DNA of 64,000 nucleotides from Luteolibacter sp. SL250 (GTDB lineage: Bacteria > Verrucomicrobiota > Verrucomicrobiia > Verrucomicrobiales > Akkermansiaceae): positions 2,170,001-2,234,000 of the forward strand of contig NZ_CP113054.1 of NCBI RefSeq assembly GCF_026625605.1. The letters are read 5' to 3'. Both the position numbers and the translations under genes were made by a program. Positions within the stretch are counted from its first letter, which is position 1; each line of letters starts with the position of its first letter. This document shows, in pieces, positions 44,519-53,653 of the stretch. The notes beneath the pieces were generated by a model, which was not told where the DNA came from, ran no database searches, and saw nothing but the letters and a program-made list of their open reading frames with translations.

Positions 44519-45222
44519 CAGTGGCAGCAGGATGGGAGTTCTTTCCCGGCGGCGGGGTCCGCCTCGTGGAATGGGAGGGTGTCATGGAAACGGAGGGCGA
44601 GGACCAGCGCGGTGACCAGGGCCAGCCCGCGTTTCACCCGGTTCATGCCGACGGGGCCGAGCCGCTTCTGGAGGTGGCGGACATGATGCTGTGCCAGCCA
44701 CAGCAACGGCACCGTACCCAGGCCGAATGCCAACGCGAACTCCGCCCCACGGATGGCGGAGCCACTGAGCAATGTGGCACCGAACAGGAGGTAGAGCGGC
44801 CCGCACGGCAGGAGCGGCGTGAACAGCCCCATGGTCGCGCCACCGCGCACCGGGGACAGACGGCCCAGCCGGAACCGCATGCGCGTGGTGAATCTCAGCA
44901 ATGCGGGCGGACGGGGCAGCTTCTTTTCAAGTCCGAGGCCGAAGAGGATGAGCAATGCCACCAGCACCCAAGGAAGCAGCACCGCAGGCGAGTCGAAGAA
45001 CCACTCCAACGGCTGCCTGCCCAGCGCCCCGCACAACGCGCCCACCAGCGCGTAGCTGGTCAGCCGCGCCACATGGTAGGAGATGATGCCCGCCTGCCGC
45101 TGCGCTTCCGTGGCGGGGAGGGAGGACAACCCGCACGCGATGGGACCGCACATCCCCACGCAGTGGACGCTGGTCACCAGACCTGCGGCCAGCGCTCCGA
45201 TGGTGGTATGGATGGCGTCCAT
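44518..45222 (-). CDS. SafE/TauE-like membrane protein of cbb3-oxidase maturation cluster
   Basis: The 234-residue protein has about six helices. It starts with TTIGALAAGLVTSVHCVGMCGPIA, the metal-ligand-like HCxGMCGP motif of the DsbD_2/SafE subgroup found beside ccoG and fixH in many Bacteroidota and Proteobacteria. The pattern is repeated in FTPLLPCGPLYLL. A Cys-His tail (ELPSCCH) may bind Cu. It probably helps deliver copper to cytochrome oxidase. It starts 21 bp after the 38-codon ORF and overlaps ccoI by one base. Confidence 0.87.
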   Translation of the reverse strand: MDAIHTTIGALAAGLVTSVHCVGMCGPIACGLSSLPATEAQRQAGIISYHVARLTSYALVGALCGALGRQPLEWFFDSPAVLLPWVLVALLILFGLGLEKKLPRPPALLRFTTRMRFRLGRLSPVRGGATMGLFTPLLPCGPLYLLFGATLLSGSAIRGAEFALAFGLGTVPLLWLAQHHVRHLQKRLGPVGMNRVKRGLALVTALVLALRFHDTLPFHEADPAAGKELPSCCH

Positions 45223-45243
45223 TGCGTGCGGGCGGGGGGGCTT

Positions 45244-45360
45244 TCAGCGGGAGATCTCCACCGTCTGCGGCGTGAAGCGGCTCGCCACCACCAGCAGGCT
45301 GGTCCAGGCGGCGATGAGCAGGAGGAACGCTCCGATGACGAACAACCAGGGATGTTTCAT
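45244..45360 (-). CDS. 38-residue single-helix membrane protein in the ccoH position
   Basis: This small ORF runs from ATG 45360 to TGA 45244 and encodes MKHPWLFVIGAFLLLIAAW followed by TSLLVVASRFTPQTVEISR. It has one transmembrane helix and a short polar tail. It starts 15 bp after the ccoG stop and ends 21 bp before the SafE-like gene, the normal place for ccoH/fixH. The first 30 residues look like a FixH N-terminus (Trp, helix, then polar), but the 100-residue periplasmic domain of FixH is absent. It may be a minimal CcoH, a CcoS/CcoQ-like subunit or a relic. Confidence 0.75.
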   Translation of the reverse strand: MKHPWLFVIGAFLLLIAAWTSLLVVASRFTPQTVEISR

Positions 45361-45375
45361 GATGCTAAAGTAGGT

Positions 45376-46779
45376 TCAGGATTTGGGATTGGGGCCTAGG
45401 AAACGGACGGTCTGGCGGACGGTGGCATTCCCCGGCTCCGCGTGGATGATGAAGGTGATCTCCCGCGGTCCCCGGTAGTGCGCGCGTTCCTGCAGCACGA
45501 CGATGGGCCGGGCCAGTTCGCCCAGCGCGTCCAGGGTGATGGTTTCCCCCGCGCCGCTGGTGGTGAATCCCGCCGGGTTCCCCTCCAGGGAAATGGTGAA
45601 CCGCACCGGTTGGTTGCGCTTGTTCACCAGGCGCACCTTGTAGTGGTTCCGCACCGTGGCGGCGTCATTGTAGAAGCCCGGCCCCGGCGAGCGCGTGACC
45701 TCCGCGAATACCGGCTTCGCCTTGTGGAACGCCACCACGCCCAGCACCGCCATCCCGACCACGCCGAGAAAGGAATACGCCAGGATGCGCGGGCGGAGGA
45801 TGCGCGTTTTCTTTCCCGCCAGACTCTTCGTCGAGTCATAGCGCACCAGTCCGGTGGGCCGCTTCAGCTTGCGCATGATGTCATCGCACGCGTCGATGCA
45901 CGCCGCGCAGCCGATGCACTCCATCTGCAGCCCGTTGCGGATGTCGATGCCGGTCGGGCAGACCTGCACGCAGCGGGTGCAGTCCACGCATGCGCCAGCG
46001 TCCGGGTTCGTCGCCTTGCCCCGTGGCTCGCCACGCCGCGCGTCGTAGCCGATCACCACCGTCTCGTCGTCCGTCAGCGCGGACTGGATGCGGCCATACG
46101 GGCAGAGGATGATGCAGAACTGCTCCCGGAAGTAACCGAAGCAGAAGAAGAATGCGGCGGTGAAGAATGCCACCGTGCCGAACGCGGTGAGGTTCCCCAT
46201 CGGGCCTTCCTTCACCGCCATGTAGAGGCCGCGCAGGGAGACGAAGTAGGAAAGGAAAACGTGCGCCAGGACGGCCGCGGCCAGCAGGTAGAGGCCGTTC
46301 TTGATCAACCGCTTTGTGATCTTGCGCGCGTCCGCCTGGGCGGCGTCCAGTCTCCGGCGGGCGGGCGCGTCGCCATCCACCAGCCGCTCGATCCGGCGGA
46401 ACACATGCTCCAGGAAGACGGTGTAGGGGCAGGCCCAGCCGCACCACAGGCGGCCCAGCAACGCCGTGAGGAAAAACAGCAGGAACCCAAGTCCGCTGAT
46501 GCCGAAGAACAGCACCCACAGGTCCTGCGCCAGCAGCGTGAGGCCGAAAAAATGGAACCGCCGCTCCGCCACATCCAGGAACACCGCCGGAGTGCCGTTC
46601 ACCGGGATCCACGGCAGCGCGACGTAGATGCCGATGAGCACCATGGCGAACCACCGCCGCGCCCGCGTGAACTTCCCCTTCACATCCGCCGGATGCAGGA
46701 CGTGGTGGGAGCCATCCGCGTTGATCGTGGTCACGGAGACCAGATTCGGACGCTTTTGGGATGGCTGCGGGGCGGACAC
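45376..46779 (-). CDS. ccoG: Cytochrome c oxidase accessory protein CcoG
   Basis: The 467-residue protein has five or so membrane helices, the RLWCGWACPYTVFLEHVF motif, FCIILCPYGRIQ, and two ferredoxin-like sets (CVDCTRCVQVCPTGIDIRNG and CIGCAACIDACDDIM) for 4Fe-4S clusters. A C-terminal Ig-like FixG domain follows. CcoG reduces Cu(II) for CcoI or otherwise supports cbb3 assembly. It starts with GTG 46779 and is the first gene of the operon ccoG, small ORF, SafE-like, ccoI, PocR/AraC. ccoNOP genes are not upstream in the window. Confidence 0.96.
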   Translation of the reverse strand: MSAPQPSQKRPNLVSVTTINADGSHHVLHPADVKGKFTRARRWFAMVLIGIYVALPWIPVNGTPAVFLDVAERRFHFFGLTLLAQDLWVLFFGISGLGFLLFFLTALLGRLWCGWACPYTVFLEHVFRRIERLVDGDAPARRRLDAAQADARKITKRLIKNGLYLLAAAVLAHVFLSYFVSLRGLYMAVKEGPMGNLTAFGTVAFFTAAFFFCFGYFREQFCIILCPYGRIQSALTDDETVVIGYDARRGEPRGKATNPDAGACVDCTRCVQVCPTGIDIRNGLQMECIGCAACIDACDDIMRKLKRPTGLVRYDSTKSLAGKKTRILRPRILAYSFLGVVGMAVLGVVAFHKAKPVFAEVTRSPGPGFYNDAATVRNHYKVRLVNKRNQPVRFTISLEGNPAGFTTSGAGETITLDALGELARPIVVLQERAHYRGPREITFIIHAEPGNATVRQTVRFLGPNPKS

Positions 46780-46948
46780 GGTCGGGAAGATCTCAGATCA
46801 CCCTCCGGATGGCTCCGCAGGGATTGGCGGAAACTGTGCGGATGTTGCTGGTGGGCAAGAGGAGCGCATGTCGCTACGCCTTCTTCGCATCTGGCACGTC
46901 GTCCGGCCCGACCGCATGGGCGCAGCGGCGTGCGCCCCTCCATTTTCC

Positions 46949-49447
46949 TCACCGCGCCAGATCGCCCAGTGTCTCCAGAATCTCCACCCGCACGCGGTCC
47001 GCGACGGTGCGATCGATCTCCGTGGTGGCCAGCCACTTCGGCTCGGCGAGGGCGCGGTTGTTCCACAGGACTTCCTGCGGCGCATCCGCCAGCAGTTCCT
47101 CCGCAGCCTCGATCTTCTTGCCATCCACTCCCTTTCCGCGGGCGTCTTTGATCGCGTCCCGCAGCATGACGAGGTATTGGAAATCATAGATGCCCTCGCG
47201 GATGGCCTCCAGCGCCTTGCCAGGGACGACTTCCTTCGCATCCAGAAACAGCGGGCAATAGTGCAGGGTGTTGAGACCGTTGTTCCATGATCCGAAACTG
47301 GCGTTCCGCCCGGTGTCCGCCACGCACCAGAAGCCGATGGCGTCCGCATCCATCGTCCACGCCATCCAGGCCTGGAGACGCCAGTAGCTGTAGGGGTCGA
47401 ATCCGCCGATGATGGGATAGCATTCGTAGAGGCTGAGCTGCTGCTTGCCGGAGCGTTTCCGGTAGTAGTCCACGTAACGCGGGCCGTGCGTGACCAAGTG
47501 GGAATACTTCAGGCACAGCTCGTCCATCGCGTCGATGGACGGCTGCCAGGCGTCCCATGGTTCATGATAGACGGGGTCCATCCACATGCGGAACTTCACG
47601 CCGGATTTCTTCACCGCCTCCACCCATGCGCGGATGGCCTCGTCCTCCTTGTAGGGGGAGGTCTCGTCCAGTCCCGGTTCGTCGATGATGAGGAGGGAGA
47701 ACTTTGCCGGGTCCAGGCCCAGGCTGATGACATGCTTCTCCCAGAAGCGCAGCCAGGTGGCGACGCGCTTGTCGAAGGCCTCCGGATCCTTGTCATGGTG
47801 GACGCCGTTGATGTGGGCGCGGTTGTCCTTGTTGCGGCCGGAGATGTTGAGCTTGTAGCCGTGCGCCGTGGGCATGATCTCCTTCACCCAGGTGTCGAAC
47901 ATGGCGGTGTCCGGCTCATCGGCGGGCGTGGCATAGGTCTGCTCCGCGCTGAAGTTTCCCTTCGGCCAGAGGGTGATAGGCCCCCATGGCAGGTCCAGCT
48001 TGTAGTCCAGGATCAGCTCGCGGAAGGGGCGCATGACATTGGATGCCACGCCGTAGCGGGCGATGTCCCACTTGTTCAGGTAGTCCCAGCCGGAGAAATG
48101 GAGCGACTGCTTTTCCGGGAAGTCGAACGGATGGAGGTGGACGTTGAAAGGGATCTCCCGCGCGGGGATGGACGCATCCGCCGGGGCGATCCTGACGACG
48201 CCCGCGTTGTTGCCATCCTTCCCGGCACCATGGATGGAAAGGGATACCTGGCGCGTCATCCCGGCTGGGATGGTGATGCGGTGACCGCCCTCCGTCTTCT
48301 CCGCGTCCGGCAGCGCATGGACGATGGCGGTGCGGGCCACCGTCTCCGTCCACTCCAAGGAGCGCACGCGGATGTGGGATGCATCCCCATGACCGCCGAT
48401 GGAAAGTGTGAGAACCTGCTCCCGGGCTGAGGCGTTCGTGATGTTGAAGGTGGCGGTGCGGTCCTCCCCACGGATGAGATGGACGGAAAGGCGCGGATCC
48501 TTTTCTGCGGGAGGCGTTTCCAGCCATTGCGGGTCCCGTCCGGCGGTGGTCTGCCAGATGGTGAGCGGTGGCAGGTCTTTCTCCCGCCACACCGCCGCCT
48601 GCTCCGCGAGGATCTCCCGGCCGATCTCCCCCTGCGGCAGGATCGCCCGCTTCTCCGCCGGGGTGTCGTTGTTCGCCTGCGCCTTTTCCCGCAGGGCGGT
48701 GAGCCGGGTGCGGATGGGCGCGGCCTTTTCCTCCGGAAGATCCTCGAGCTGAGCGAGGATGGTGGCGATGTCCATGCGGTGCCGCCGCTTTGACACGAAC
48801 AGCGTGGCATCCGTGCGGATGATCTCTTTCTCGATCTTGTCCCCGGTCACGCCGGGCTTCGATGGCTTCCAGGAAAGCAGCGCATCATCCCCGCGTCGGA
48901 TTTCGATCTCGTCGAGAAACACTTCCTTGCGGGTTCCCAGCACGATGCGGACATAGCGCCCCGCCGTGCGCAGCCGGTTGGTGGAGATGTTCCGGTAGGC
49001 GTACTCGTTGCCCAGCGGTGGCAGGATCTCGTTGTCCAGGTCGTTGAGCGAGGTGAGTTCCGCGACGCGGTGCCATTCCTTGCTGTCGTCGCTCACATAG
49101 AGGTCGATGGTGCCGGGCCAGATGTGGACGCGCTTCGAACTGAGGGCGACGCCCGCACCGCAACCGAGCGTGATGCCGGAGATGGGCTGCCGCTTGCCAA
49201 GATCCACCACGACCTGCACCGGCCACCGCGCGTCCACCCAACCCACGGTGTGTTCCGGGTCCTCCCACAACACCTTGGCGGAGCGAAGTCCGTCGGTAAG
49301 CTTCTTCGCTTCATTGCCGTTGTTGGTGGCCTTGTGGCCGCCAAGCCGGGGGTAGGCCACATAGGGCCGGCCGAGAGCGATGTTTTCCGCCGTGGCGGAG
49401 GAAATGACGGATAGGAAGGCGAGGGTGGTCAGTGACGGGAAACGCAT
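46949..49447 (-). CDS. Secreted discoidin-domain glycoside-hydrolase-like protein (DUF4091 type)
   Basis: The 832-residue protein has a signal peptide (TLAFLSVISSATA), an F5/8 type C (discoidin) domain of about 150 residues (ENIALGRPYVAYP, WVDARWPVQVVVDLGKRQPI, RYVRIVLG) that binds sugars, a beta-sandwich region and a C-terminal TIM-barrel-like region (FSLLIIDEPGLDE, YWRLQAWMAWTMDADAIGFW). The last fits DUF4091-type uncharacterised glycosidases. IDEPGLDE may hold acidic catalytic residues. It probably acts on an extracellular glycan. It ends 169 bp from the ccoG start. Confidence 0.75.
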   Translation of the reverse strand: MRFPSLTTLAFLSVISSATAENIALGRPYVAYPRLGGHKATNNGNEAKKLTDGLRSAKVLWEDPEHTVGWVDARWPVQVVVDLGKRQPISGITLGCGAGVALSSKRVHIWPGTIDLYVSDDSKEWHRVAELTSLNDLDNEILPPLGNEYAYRNISTNRLRTAGRYVRIVLGTRKEVFLDEIEIRRGDDALLSWKPSKPGVTGDKIEKEIIRTDATLFVSKRRHRMDIATILAQLEDLPEEKAAPIRTRLTALREKAQANNDTPAEKRAILPQGEIGREILAEQAAVWREKDLPPLTIWQTTAGRDPQWLETPPAEKDPRLSVHLIRGEDRTATFNITNASAREQVLTLSIGGHGDASHIRVRSLEWTETVARTAIVHALPDAEKTEGGHRITIPAGMTRQVSLSIHGAGKDGNNAGVVRIAPADASIPAREIPFNVHLHPFDFPEKQSLHFSGWDYLNKWDIARYGVASNVMRPFRELILDYKLDLPWGPITLWPKGNFSAEQTYATPADEPDTAMFDTWVKEIMPTAHGYKLNISGRNKDNRAHINGVHHDKDPEAFDKRVATWLRFWEKHVISLGLDPAKFSLLIIDEPGLDETSPYKEDEAIRAWVEAVKKSGVKFRMWMDPVYHEPWDAWQPSIDAMDELCLKYSHLVTHGPRYVDYYRKRSGKQQLSLYECYPIIGGFDPYSYWRLQAWMAWTMDADAIGFWCVADTGRNASFGSWNNGLNTLHYCPLFLDAKEVVPGKALEAIREGIYDFQYLVMLRDAIKDARGKGVDGKKIEAAEELLADAPQEVLWNNRALAEPKWLATTEIDRTVADRVRVEILETLGDLAR

Positions 49448-49648
49448 GATGGAACTGGGAAAGGGATACGTTCCCCGTCCGGCGGGATATCCCGCTTTTC
49501 CATCGCGTTATGTTGTTTTTGTGGATGTAGGTGGGGACGTCCCTCTCATTGCGGTTGAAAGATGCAAGGATCAGAGGATCCGGAGAGAAAATAGGCACTC
49601 GCGGCACCACTCGGACGGCGGTATGGATGGGGTGAATCGTATTCCGCC

Positions 49649-49972
49649 ATGATCGAACTGCTGCGCCAAAGGGACCTGACGAAGATCAACTACTACCAGT
49701 CCCTGCTGGAGGCGGCGGGCATCCCTACCTTCATCCGGAACGAAAACCTCTCCACCACCGAGGGCGTCTCCATCCCGGACTTCTTCCCCGCGCTGTGTAT
49801 CCTGAATGACGCGGATGAGGCGGCGGCGGTGGAGATCATGCGCCGCGACATGGAGCAGGCGGAGCGGGTGGTGGAGGGCGAAGTCACCTGCGCGAAGTGC
49901 AGCGAGGTTTCCCCGGCGAACTTCGGCAGTTGCTGGAACTGCGGCACCGCGCTGGAGGGGATGATGGCGTGA
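49649..49972 (+). CDS. DUF2007-type protein with C-terminal zinc ribbon
   Basis: The 107-residue protein starts MIELLRQRDLTKINYYQSLL, then EAAGIPTFIRNENLSTTEG. This matches DUF2007 (a GlnB-like ferredoxin fold called putative signal-transducing protein). Its C-terminus adds a short zinc ribbon (CAKCSEV and SCWNCGTAL). Function is unknown. It is convergent with a three-gene membrane-protein operon. Confidence 0.8.
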   Translation: MIELLRQRDLTKINYYQSLLEAAGIPTFIRNENLSTTEGVSIPDFFPALCILNDADEAAAVEIMRRDMEQAERVVEGEVTCAKCSEVSPANFGSCWNCGTALEGMMA

Positions 49973-49994
49973 GCCATGCGCTGCACGGGGGGCG

Positions 49995-50579
49995 TCAGGG
50001 ATGGATCGGGTTTGCCAGCAACTGCCACGCGAAGAACCCTGCGGTCGCCAGTCCGCCGACGGCGGTCCATGCGCGGTCGCGGTTCTTTCCCCATGACAGC
50101 ACCGCCACCGCCGCCGCGAAAGGCACGGAGAGATAGACGACCGCACTGCCCGCCTGCACTCCGATGCGGGCCAGCGGCGGGACTAGCGCGGAAAGGAAGA
50201 CCACACAAATCCCGCAGACCGGTAGGGTGATGGTGGCGTAGCCCAGCTTTCCCGGGCCGGTGGCATCCATGACCGTTGGCTCATCGGCGGCGCGGTGGCG
50301 CTCCTCCTCCATGAAGCTGCGGATGGCATTGAACGGTGCACGGGAGTCCAGCAACGCCGCCAGCTCCCGCAGCCTGACTTCCCCCTCGGTCCCGCACCAG
50401 CGGCGGTCATCGCCGGACGGATACAGCAGATCGGAGTCCGCGCAGAAATCCCGCACCAACTGGTGGTTCAGGTCCTTCTTGCGGATGGAGATGAATTCAT
50501 CCCAGTCGTGTGGGCTACCTTTCCCGTCCAGAAAGGCCCGGATCGTCTCCGCAGCGGCTGTTCGTTCACCGGAGGTCAT
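49995..50579 (-). CDS. Hypothetical membrane protein (194 aa)
   Basis: An N-terminal soluble part (about 105 residues, with DWDEFISIRKKDLNHQLVRD) precedes three helices (LPVCGICVVFLSALVPPLA, VVYLSVPFAAAVAVLSW, WTAVGGLATAGFFAWQLLA). The soluble part has two Cys (DFCADSDL, RRWCGTEGE). No family was recognised. It is the third gene of a minus-strand operon, 15 bp after the preceding stop. Confidence 0.65.
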   Translation of the reverse strand: MTSGERTAAAETIRAFLDGKGSPHDWDEFISIRKKDLNHQLVRDFCADSDLLYPSGDDRRWCGTEGEVRLRELAALLDSRAPFNAIRSFMEEERHRAADEPTVMDATGPGKLGYATITLPVCGICVVFLSALVPPLARIGVQAGSAVVYLSVPFAAAVAVLSWGKNRDRAWTAVGGLATAGFFAWQLLANPIHP

Positions 50580-50594
50580 CGGGCGGGGATCATT

Positions 50595-51137
50595 TTACCG
50601 GGCCGCCTCGGCCTTCTTCTCCAATTCACTGATCGCATCAGCCGCATTGTTGGTGATCCAGCAGCGCATGGAAACGCCTTCGTGGTAGAAGATCACTTCG
50701 TCACACCCTGTGCAGACCACCGCCTGCCAATTCACGCCCTTCTCTTCCCATGACAGCAGATAGTCCGCATGGAACCCTCCGCACATGGTATTCCCGAGTC
50801 TCTCGGTGAGGGCACCCGGTTTCCGGAGGACTCCGGCGATGGATTCACCCAATGCGTTGTCGGCAGCCATCAGGTGAAAAACGTGACCGTGGGAGATCTT
50901 TCGGGGCAGAAAAAGGATCTCGGCCCATAGCTTGTTTCTCTCGAAATACGGATGGGAGAACCCTGTGTGAATCGTCCTCGGGGGAGACGTGGGAGGAATG
51001 ACCTTTTCCAGCAGGGTGAAGTCATCCGGGACATCCAGATTGAGACGGTTCACCGCCACGACGCCCGGCCACACTCGCCAGACGATGATGGCGAGGATGA
51101 CGGTGATCCAAAGCAGGCGTTTCCGATTTTTCGTCAT
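50595..51137 (-). CDS. Hypothetical membrane-anchored protein (180 aa)
   Basis: The protein has one N-terminal transmembrane helix (LLWITVILAIIVWRVWPGVVAV) and a periplasmic domain of about 150 residues with GGFHADYLLSWEEKGVNWQ and two Cys close together (VCTGCDEVIF), plus another in MRCWITNN. The ATG at 51137 overlaps the TGA of the upstream gene (ATGA), so translation is coupled. No family was recognised. The Cys pair suggests metal binding or a disulfide. Confidence 0.68.
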   Translation of the reverse strand: MTKNRKRLLWITVILAIIVWRVWPGVVAVNRLNLDVPDDFTLLEKVIPPTSPPRTIHTGFSHPYFERNKLWAEILFLPRKISHGHVFHLMAADNALGESIAGVLRKPGALTERLGNTMCGGFHADYLLSWEEKGVNWQAVVCTGCDEVIFYHEGVSMRCWITNNAADAISELEKKAEAAR

Positions 51138-51532
51138 TCCGGTCTTTTGAAACTCAATGCCCGCTCTTGGAGGGTGTCGAACTGCTTCACCACGACTGAG
51201 GAGTTGCTCCAAAGGAACAACGGCTCCTGGAGGGCGCTTTCCTTCACGATCTTCACCTCCTGCGTCTCCAAATCCTTGCCGGTCACGTGGTCTTTCAGGG
51301 TGAACGTGGCGATCACGGTGGGGTCCATCACGTCGTTCGCCGGGAGGGCGACGCGGCGGGTGACGGTGATCTGGTGCCTTTCATCGGACGAGATGCTACG
51401 GAACAACTGCACCGGTTTGTGGCGGCCATTCATGATCGCATCCACGGATGGCACGGTGAACGCTCCGGCAATGATGAGGGCGACCACACCGAGGAGGATG
51501 GCTTTGAGATGGGTGCGCAGGAAACCGGACAT
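51134..51532 (-). CDS. Hypothetical membrane-anchored protein (132 aa)
   Basis: The protein starts MSGFLRTHLKAILLGVVALI with one transmembrane helix, followed by a small beta-rich periplasmic domain (QITVTRRVALPANDV, TVIATFTLKDHVTGKDL). The C-terminus ends FDTLQERALSFKRPE. It is the first gene of the three-gene minus-strand operon; its stop overlaps the next start. ATG 51532 is preferred over 51574. No family was recognised. Confidence 0.65.
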   Translation of the reverse strand: MSGFLRTHLKAILLGVVALIIAGAFTVPSVDAIMNGRHKPVQLFRSISSDERHQITVTRRVALPANDVMDPTVIATFTLKDHVTGKDLETQEVKIVKESALQEPLFLWSNSSVVVKQFDTLQERALSFKRPE

Positions 51533-51578
51533 CGTGCGCGGAGTGTGGGGAGATGGAAACGGGAAGTCCATCAACCGT

Positions 51579-52460
51579 TCATGCCCCGTCCCGCAGCTTC
51601 GCCTCCCCGATCAGCGCCGGGCCGGCCAGTTTGCCGAGGTTGTTCGACGCGAGCGGGCTGTCTCCGGTGAGCAGCTTGCCATCCCGGTGGACCTGGCCGG
51701 TGATGCCTTCGTTGAGGATCTCCACGCCGAGCTTCTGCAGGTTTTCCCCGACCAACCACGGCAGTTCCCCCGGCATGTAGCCGATCCCGATGTTCGCCCC
51801 CTTGTCGAGGCTGTCCGGAAAGACGCAGATGCGCGCACCCTTGAAGAGGTAGTTTTTCTCCCCTCCATCGACCGCCGCCGCCAGCAGGCACGCCGGCCCG
51901 TGACAGAGCGTGATGATGAGGCGCCCGTCCCCGACGGCCCACTCCAGCAGGCGTTTGATCTCCCTGCTGCGCGGGATGCCCGCAAGGACGCCGTGCCCGC
52001 CGGGGATGAAAACGCCGAGGTAGGGGGAAGCCGGTCCCGTCGCTTCTTCGATGATGTCCGCCAGCTTCTCCGGTTGCTTCAGTTTCGGCAGGTATTTGCC
52101 ATAGATTTTCCGGACTGTTTCGTCCTCTCCGGGCATGGCCCACATCTCCAATTTCACGGGGTTTCCGGAAAGTGTCGCCACATCGATCCCGAACCCGGCT
52201 GCGTCCATATGGTGCATCGGCAGCAGCATTTCCACCGGGTGGTTGCCGGTGGAGAACATCCTGCCATTTTTCATGAGGATGTACCGCTCGTCCGTGCCGA
52301 CCATCAGGACCTTCCATTTCCCGCCCTTGTAGGGATCCGGATAGGTGGTGCCGTCGAAGTCGGTCTTCGCGGAGGTGTATTGGGAAAGGGAATAGGGGGA
52401 GGGAAAGAAAGCGTTGTCCTCCGCCGGATCCACTGTGGGCTCTTTGCAGGATGAATCCAT
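51579..52460 (-). CDS. hchA: Protein/nucleotide deglycase, glyoxalase III (Hsp31/HchA)
   Basis: The 293-residue protein closely follows Hch[72 protein letters not shown] and the catalytic Cys in [11 protein letters not shown], with [14 protein letters not shown] and [13 protein letters not shown]. HchA repairs methylglyoxal-modified proteins and guanine and has chaperone activity. The DJ-1/PfpI catalytic Cys/His pair is intact. The ATG at 52460 gives the family start. It is divergent from mutY. Confidence 0.96.
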   Translation of the reverse strand: MDSSCKEPTVDPAEDNAFFPSPYSLSQYTSAKTDFDGTTYPDPYKGGKWKVLMVGTDERYILMKNGRMFSTGNHPVEMLLPMHHMDAAGFGIDVATLSGNPVKLEMWAMPGEDETVRKIYGKYLPKLKQPEKLADIIEEATGPASPYLGVFIPGGHGVLAGIPRSREIKRLLEWAVGDGRLIITLCHGPACLLAAAVDGGEKNYLFKGARICVFPDSLDKGANIGIGYMPGELPWLVGENLQKLGVEILNEGITGQVHRDGKLLTGDSPLASNNLGKLAGPALIGEAKLRDGA

Positions 52461-52577
52461 GGTTTTTTGGGGTTCTATGCCAGCCAACCATTCATTTTCC
52501 GGCGGTGCAACCATTCCTGTCGGCAGGAGGCCGGATTCTCTTGGCGGGGGAGGGGTCAAGGCATCACCATCGCCCCC

Positions 52578-53606
52578 GTGCTGAAACCCCGGTGGGAAAA
52601 GGATGCGGTCCAGGAGCGCGAGGCGTTCAGGGATGCGCTGGCGGCGTGGTTTTCGGTCAATGGAAAGGATTACCCGTGGCGGCGCACCAGCGATCCGTAT
52701 GCGGTGCTGGTGTCGGAGGTGATGCTGCAGCAGACGCAGATTGCGACGGTTTTGGGGCGGGGCTTTTACACGCGGTTTCTGGAGGCATTTCCCGATGTGC
52801 GGGCATTGGCCGCGGCGGAGGACGAACCATTGTTGAAGGCGTGGGAGGGCCTGGGCTACTACCGCCGGGCGCGCATGCTGCGGGACACCGCCCGCGCGGT
52901 GGGGGAGCATCACGGAGGAAAGTTCCCGGAGGCGCTGGAGGATCTGCTGGGGCTGCCGGGGGTGGGCCGTTACACGGCGGGAGCGGTGAGGGCATTCGCG
53001 TTCGACCTGCCCGCGGCGGTGGTCGACGGGAATGTGGCGCGGGCAATCTCACGGCTGATGGATTTCCACGGAACGGTGGATGACACGGCAGGATTGAAGA
53101 AAATTTGGGAATGGGCGGAGACGTTGGCGGACCCGGCACGGCCGCGCATTTTCAACTCCGCGCTGATGGAGTTGGGACAGACGTTCTGCCGTCCCGGGGT
53201 GCCGGATTGCCTGTCCTGCCCGGTCGCATCTTTCTGCAGGACCCGCGGGCCGGAACTTCTGCCGGTGAAGCGGAAAAAGGCGGAGGTTACGGTGGTGGCG
53301 GAGCATGCCTTGTGGCTGCGGGATCGGAAGGGCCGTGTGCTGATGCACCGGGAGCAGGGAAAACGCCGGGAGGGACTGTGGCGGCTGCCACTGCGGAACG
53401 CGGAGGAAGTGGTGTCGCTGCCGGTTGCGGCCAGCCATCGCTACACCATCACCCGCTATCGGGTGGACCTCAGCGTGCATGACGGCGGTATTTCCAAGGC
53501 GGGCGAAAGGGAAGGGGATGAATGGAAGACGCCGGAGGAGGTGCTGGCGCTGCCCATGTCATCTCCCTTCCGCGTGGTGGTGGAGCGCATGTTGTGCGAA
53601 AACTGA
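52578..53606 (+). CDS. mutY: A/G-specific adenine glycosylase MutY
   Basis: MutY removes adenine opposite 8-oxoguanine. The protein (342 residues from GTG 52578) has [19 protein letters not shown] with the catalytic Glu, the HhH motif [18 protein letters not shown], the catalytic Asp in [13 protein letters not shown], the 4Fe-4S loop [17 protein letters not shown] and a C-terminal NUDIX-like 8-oxoG recognition domain. The frame is open to 52467, but that part has no family similarity, so GTG 52578 is chosen with moderate certainty. A lipoprotein protease follows 47 bp downstream. Confidence 0.94.
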   Translation: MLKPRWEKDAVQEREAFRDALAAWFSVNGKDYPWRRTSDPYAVLVSEVMLQQTQIATVLGRGFYTRFLEAFPDVRALAAAEDEPLLKAWEGLGYYRRARMLRDTARAVGEHHGGKFPEALEDLLGLPGVGRYTAGAVRAFAFDLPAAVVDGNVARAISRLMDFHGTVDDTAGLKKIWEWAETLADPARPRIFNSALMELGQTFCRPGVPDCLSCPVASFCRTRGPELLPVKRKKAEVTVVAEHALWLRDRKGRVLMHREQGKRREGLWRLPLRNAEEVVSLPVAASHRYTITRYRVDLSVHDGGISKAGEREGDEWKTPEEVLALPMSSPFRVVVERMLCEN

Positions 53607-53653
53607 ATTTCCCGTGTGACGGAGTGGAGCCCGTGTGCTTCTCTGGCGGTGGA

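Noticed and set aside
45442-47151. Plus-strand ORF of 569 codons opposite ccoG
   Set aside because: Shadow of ccoG; the minus frame carries the ferredoxin motifs.
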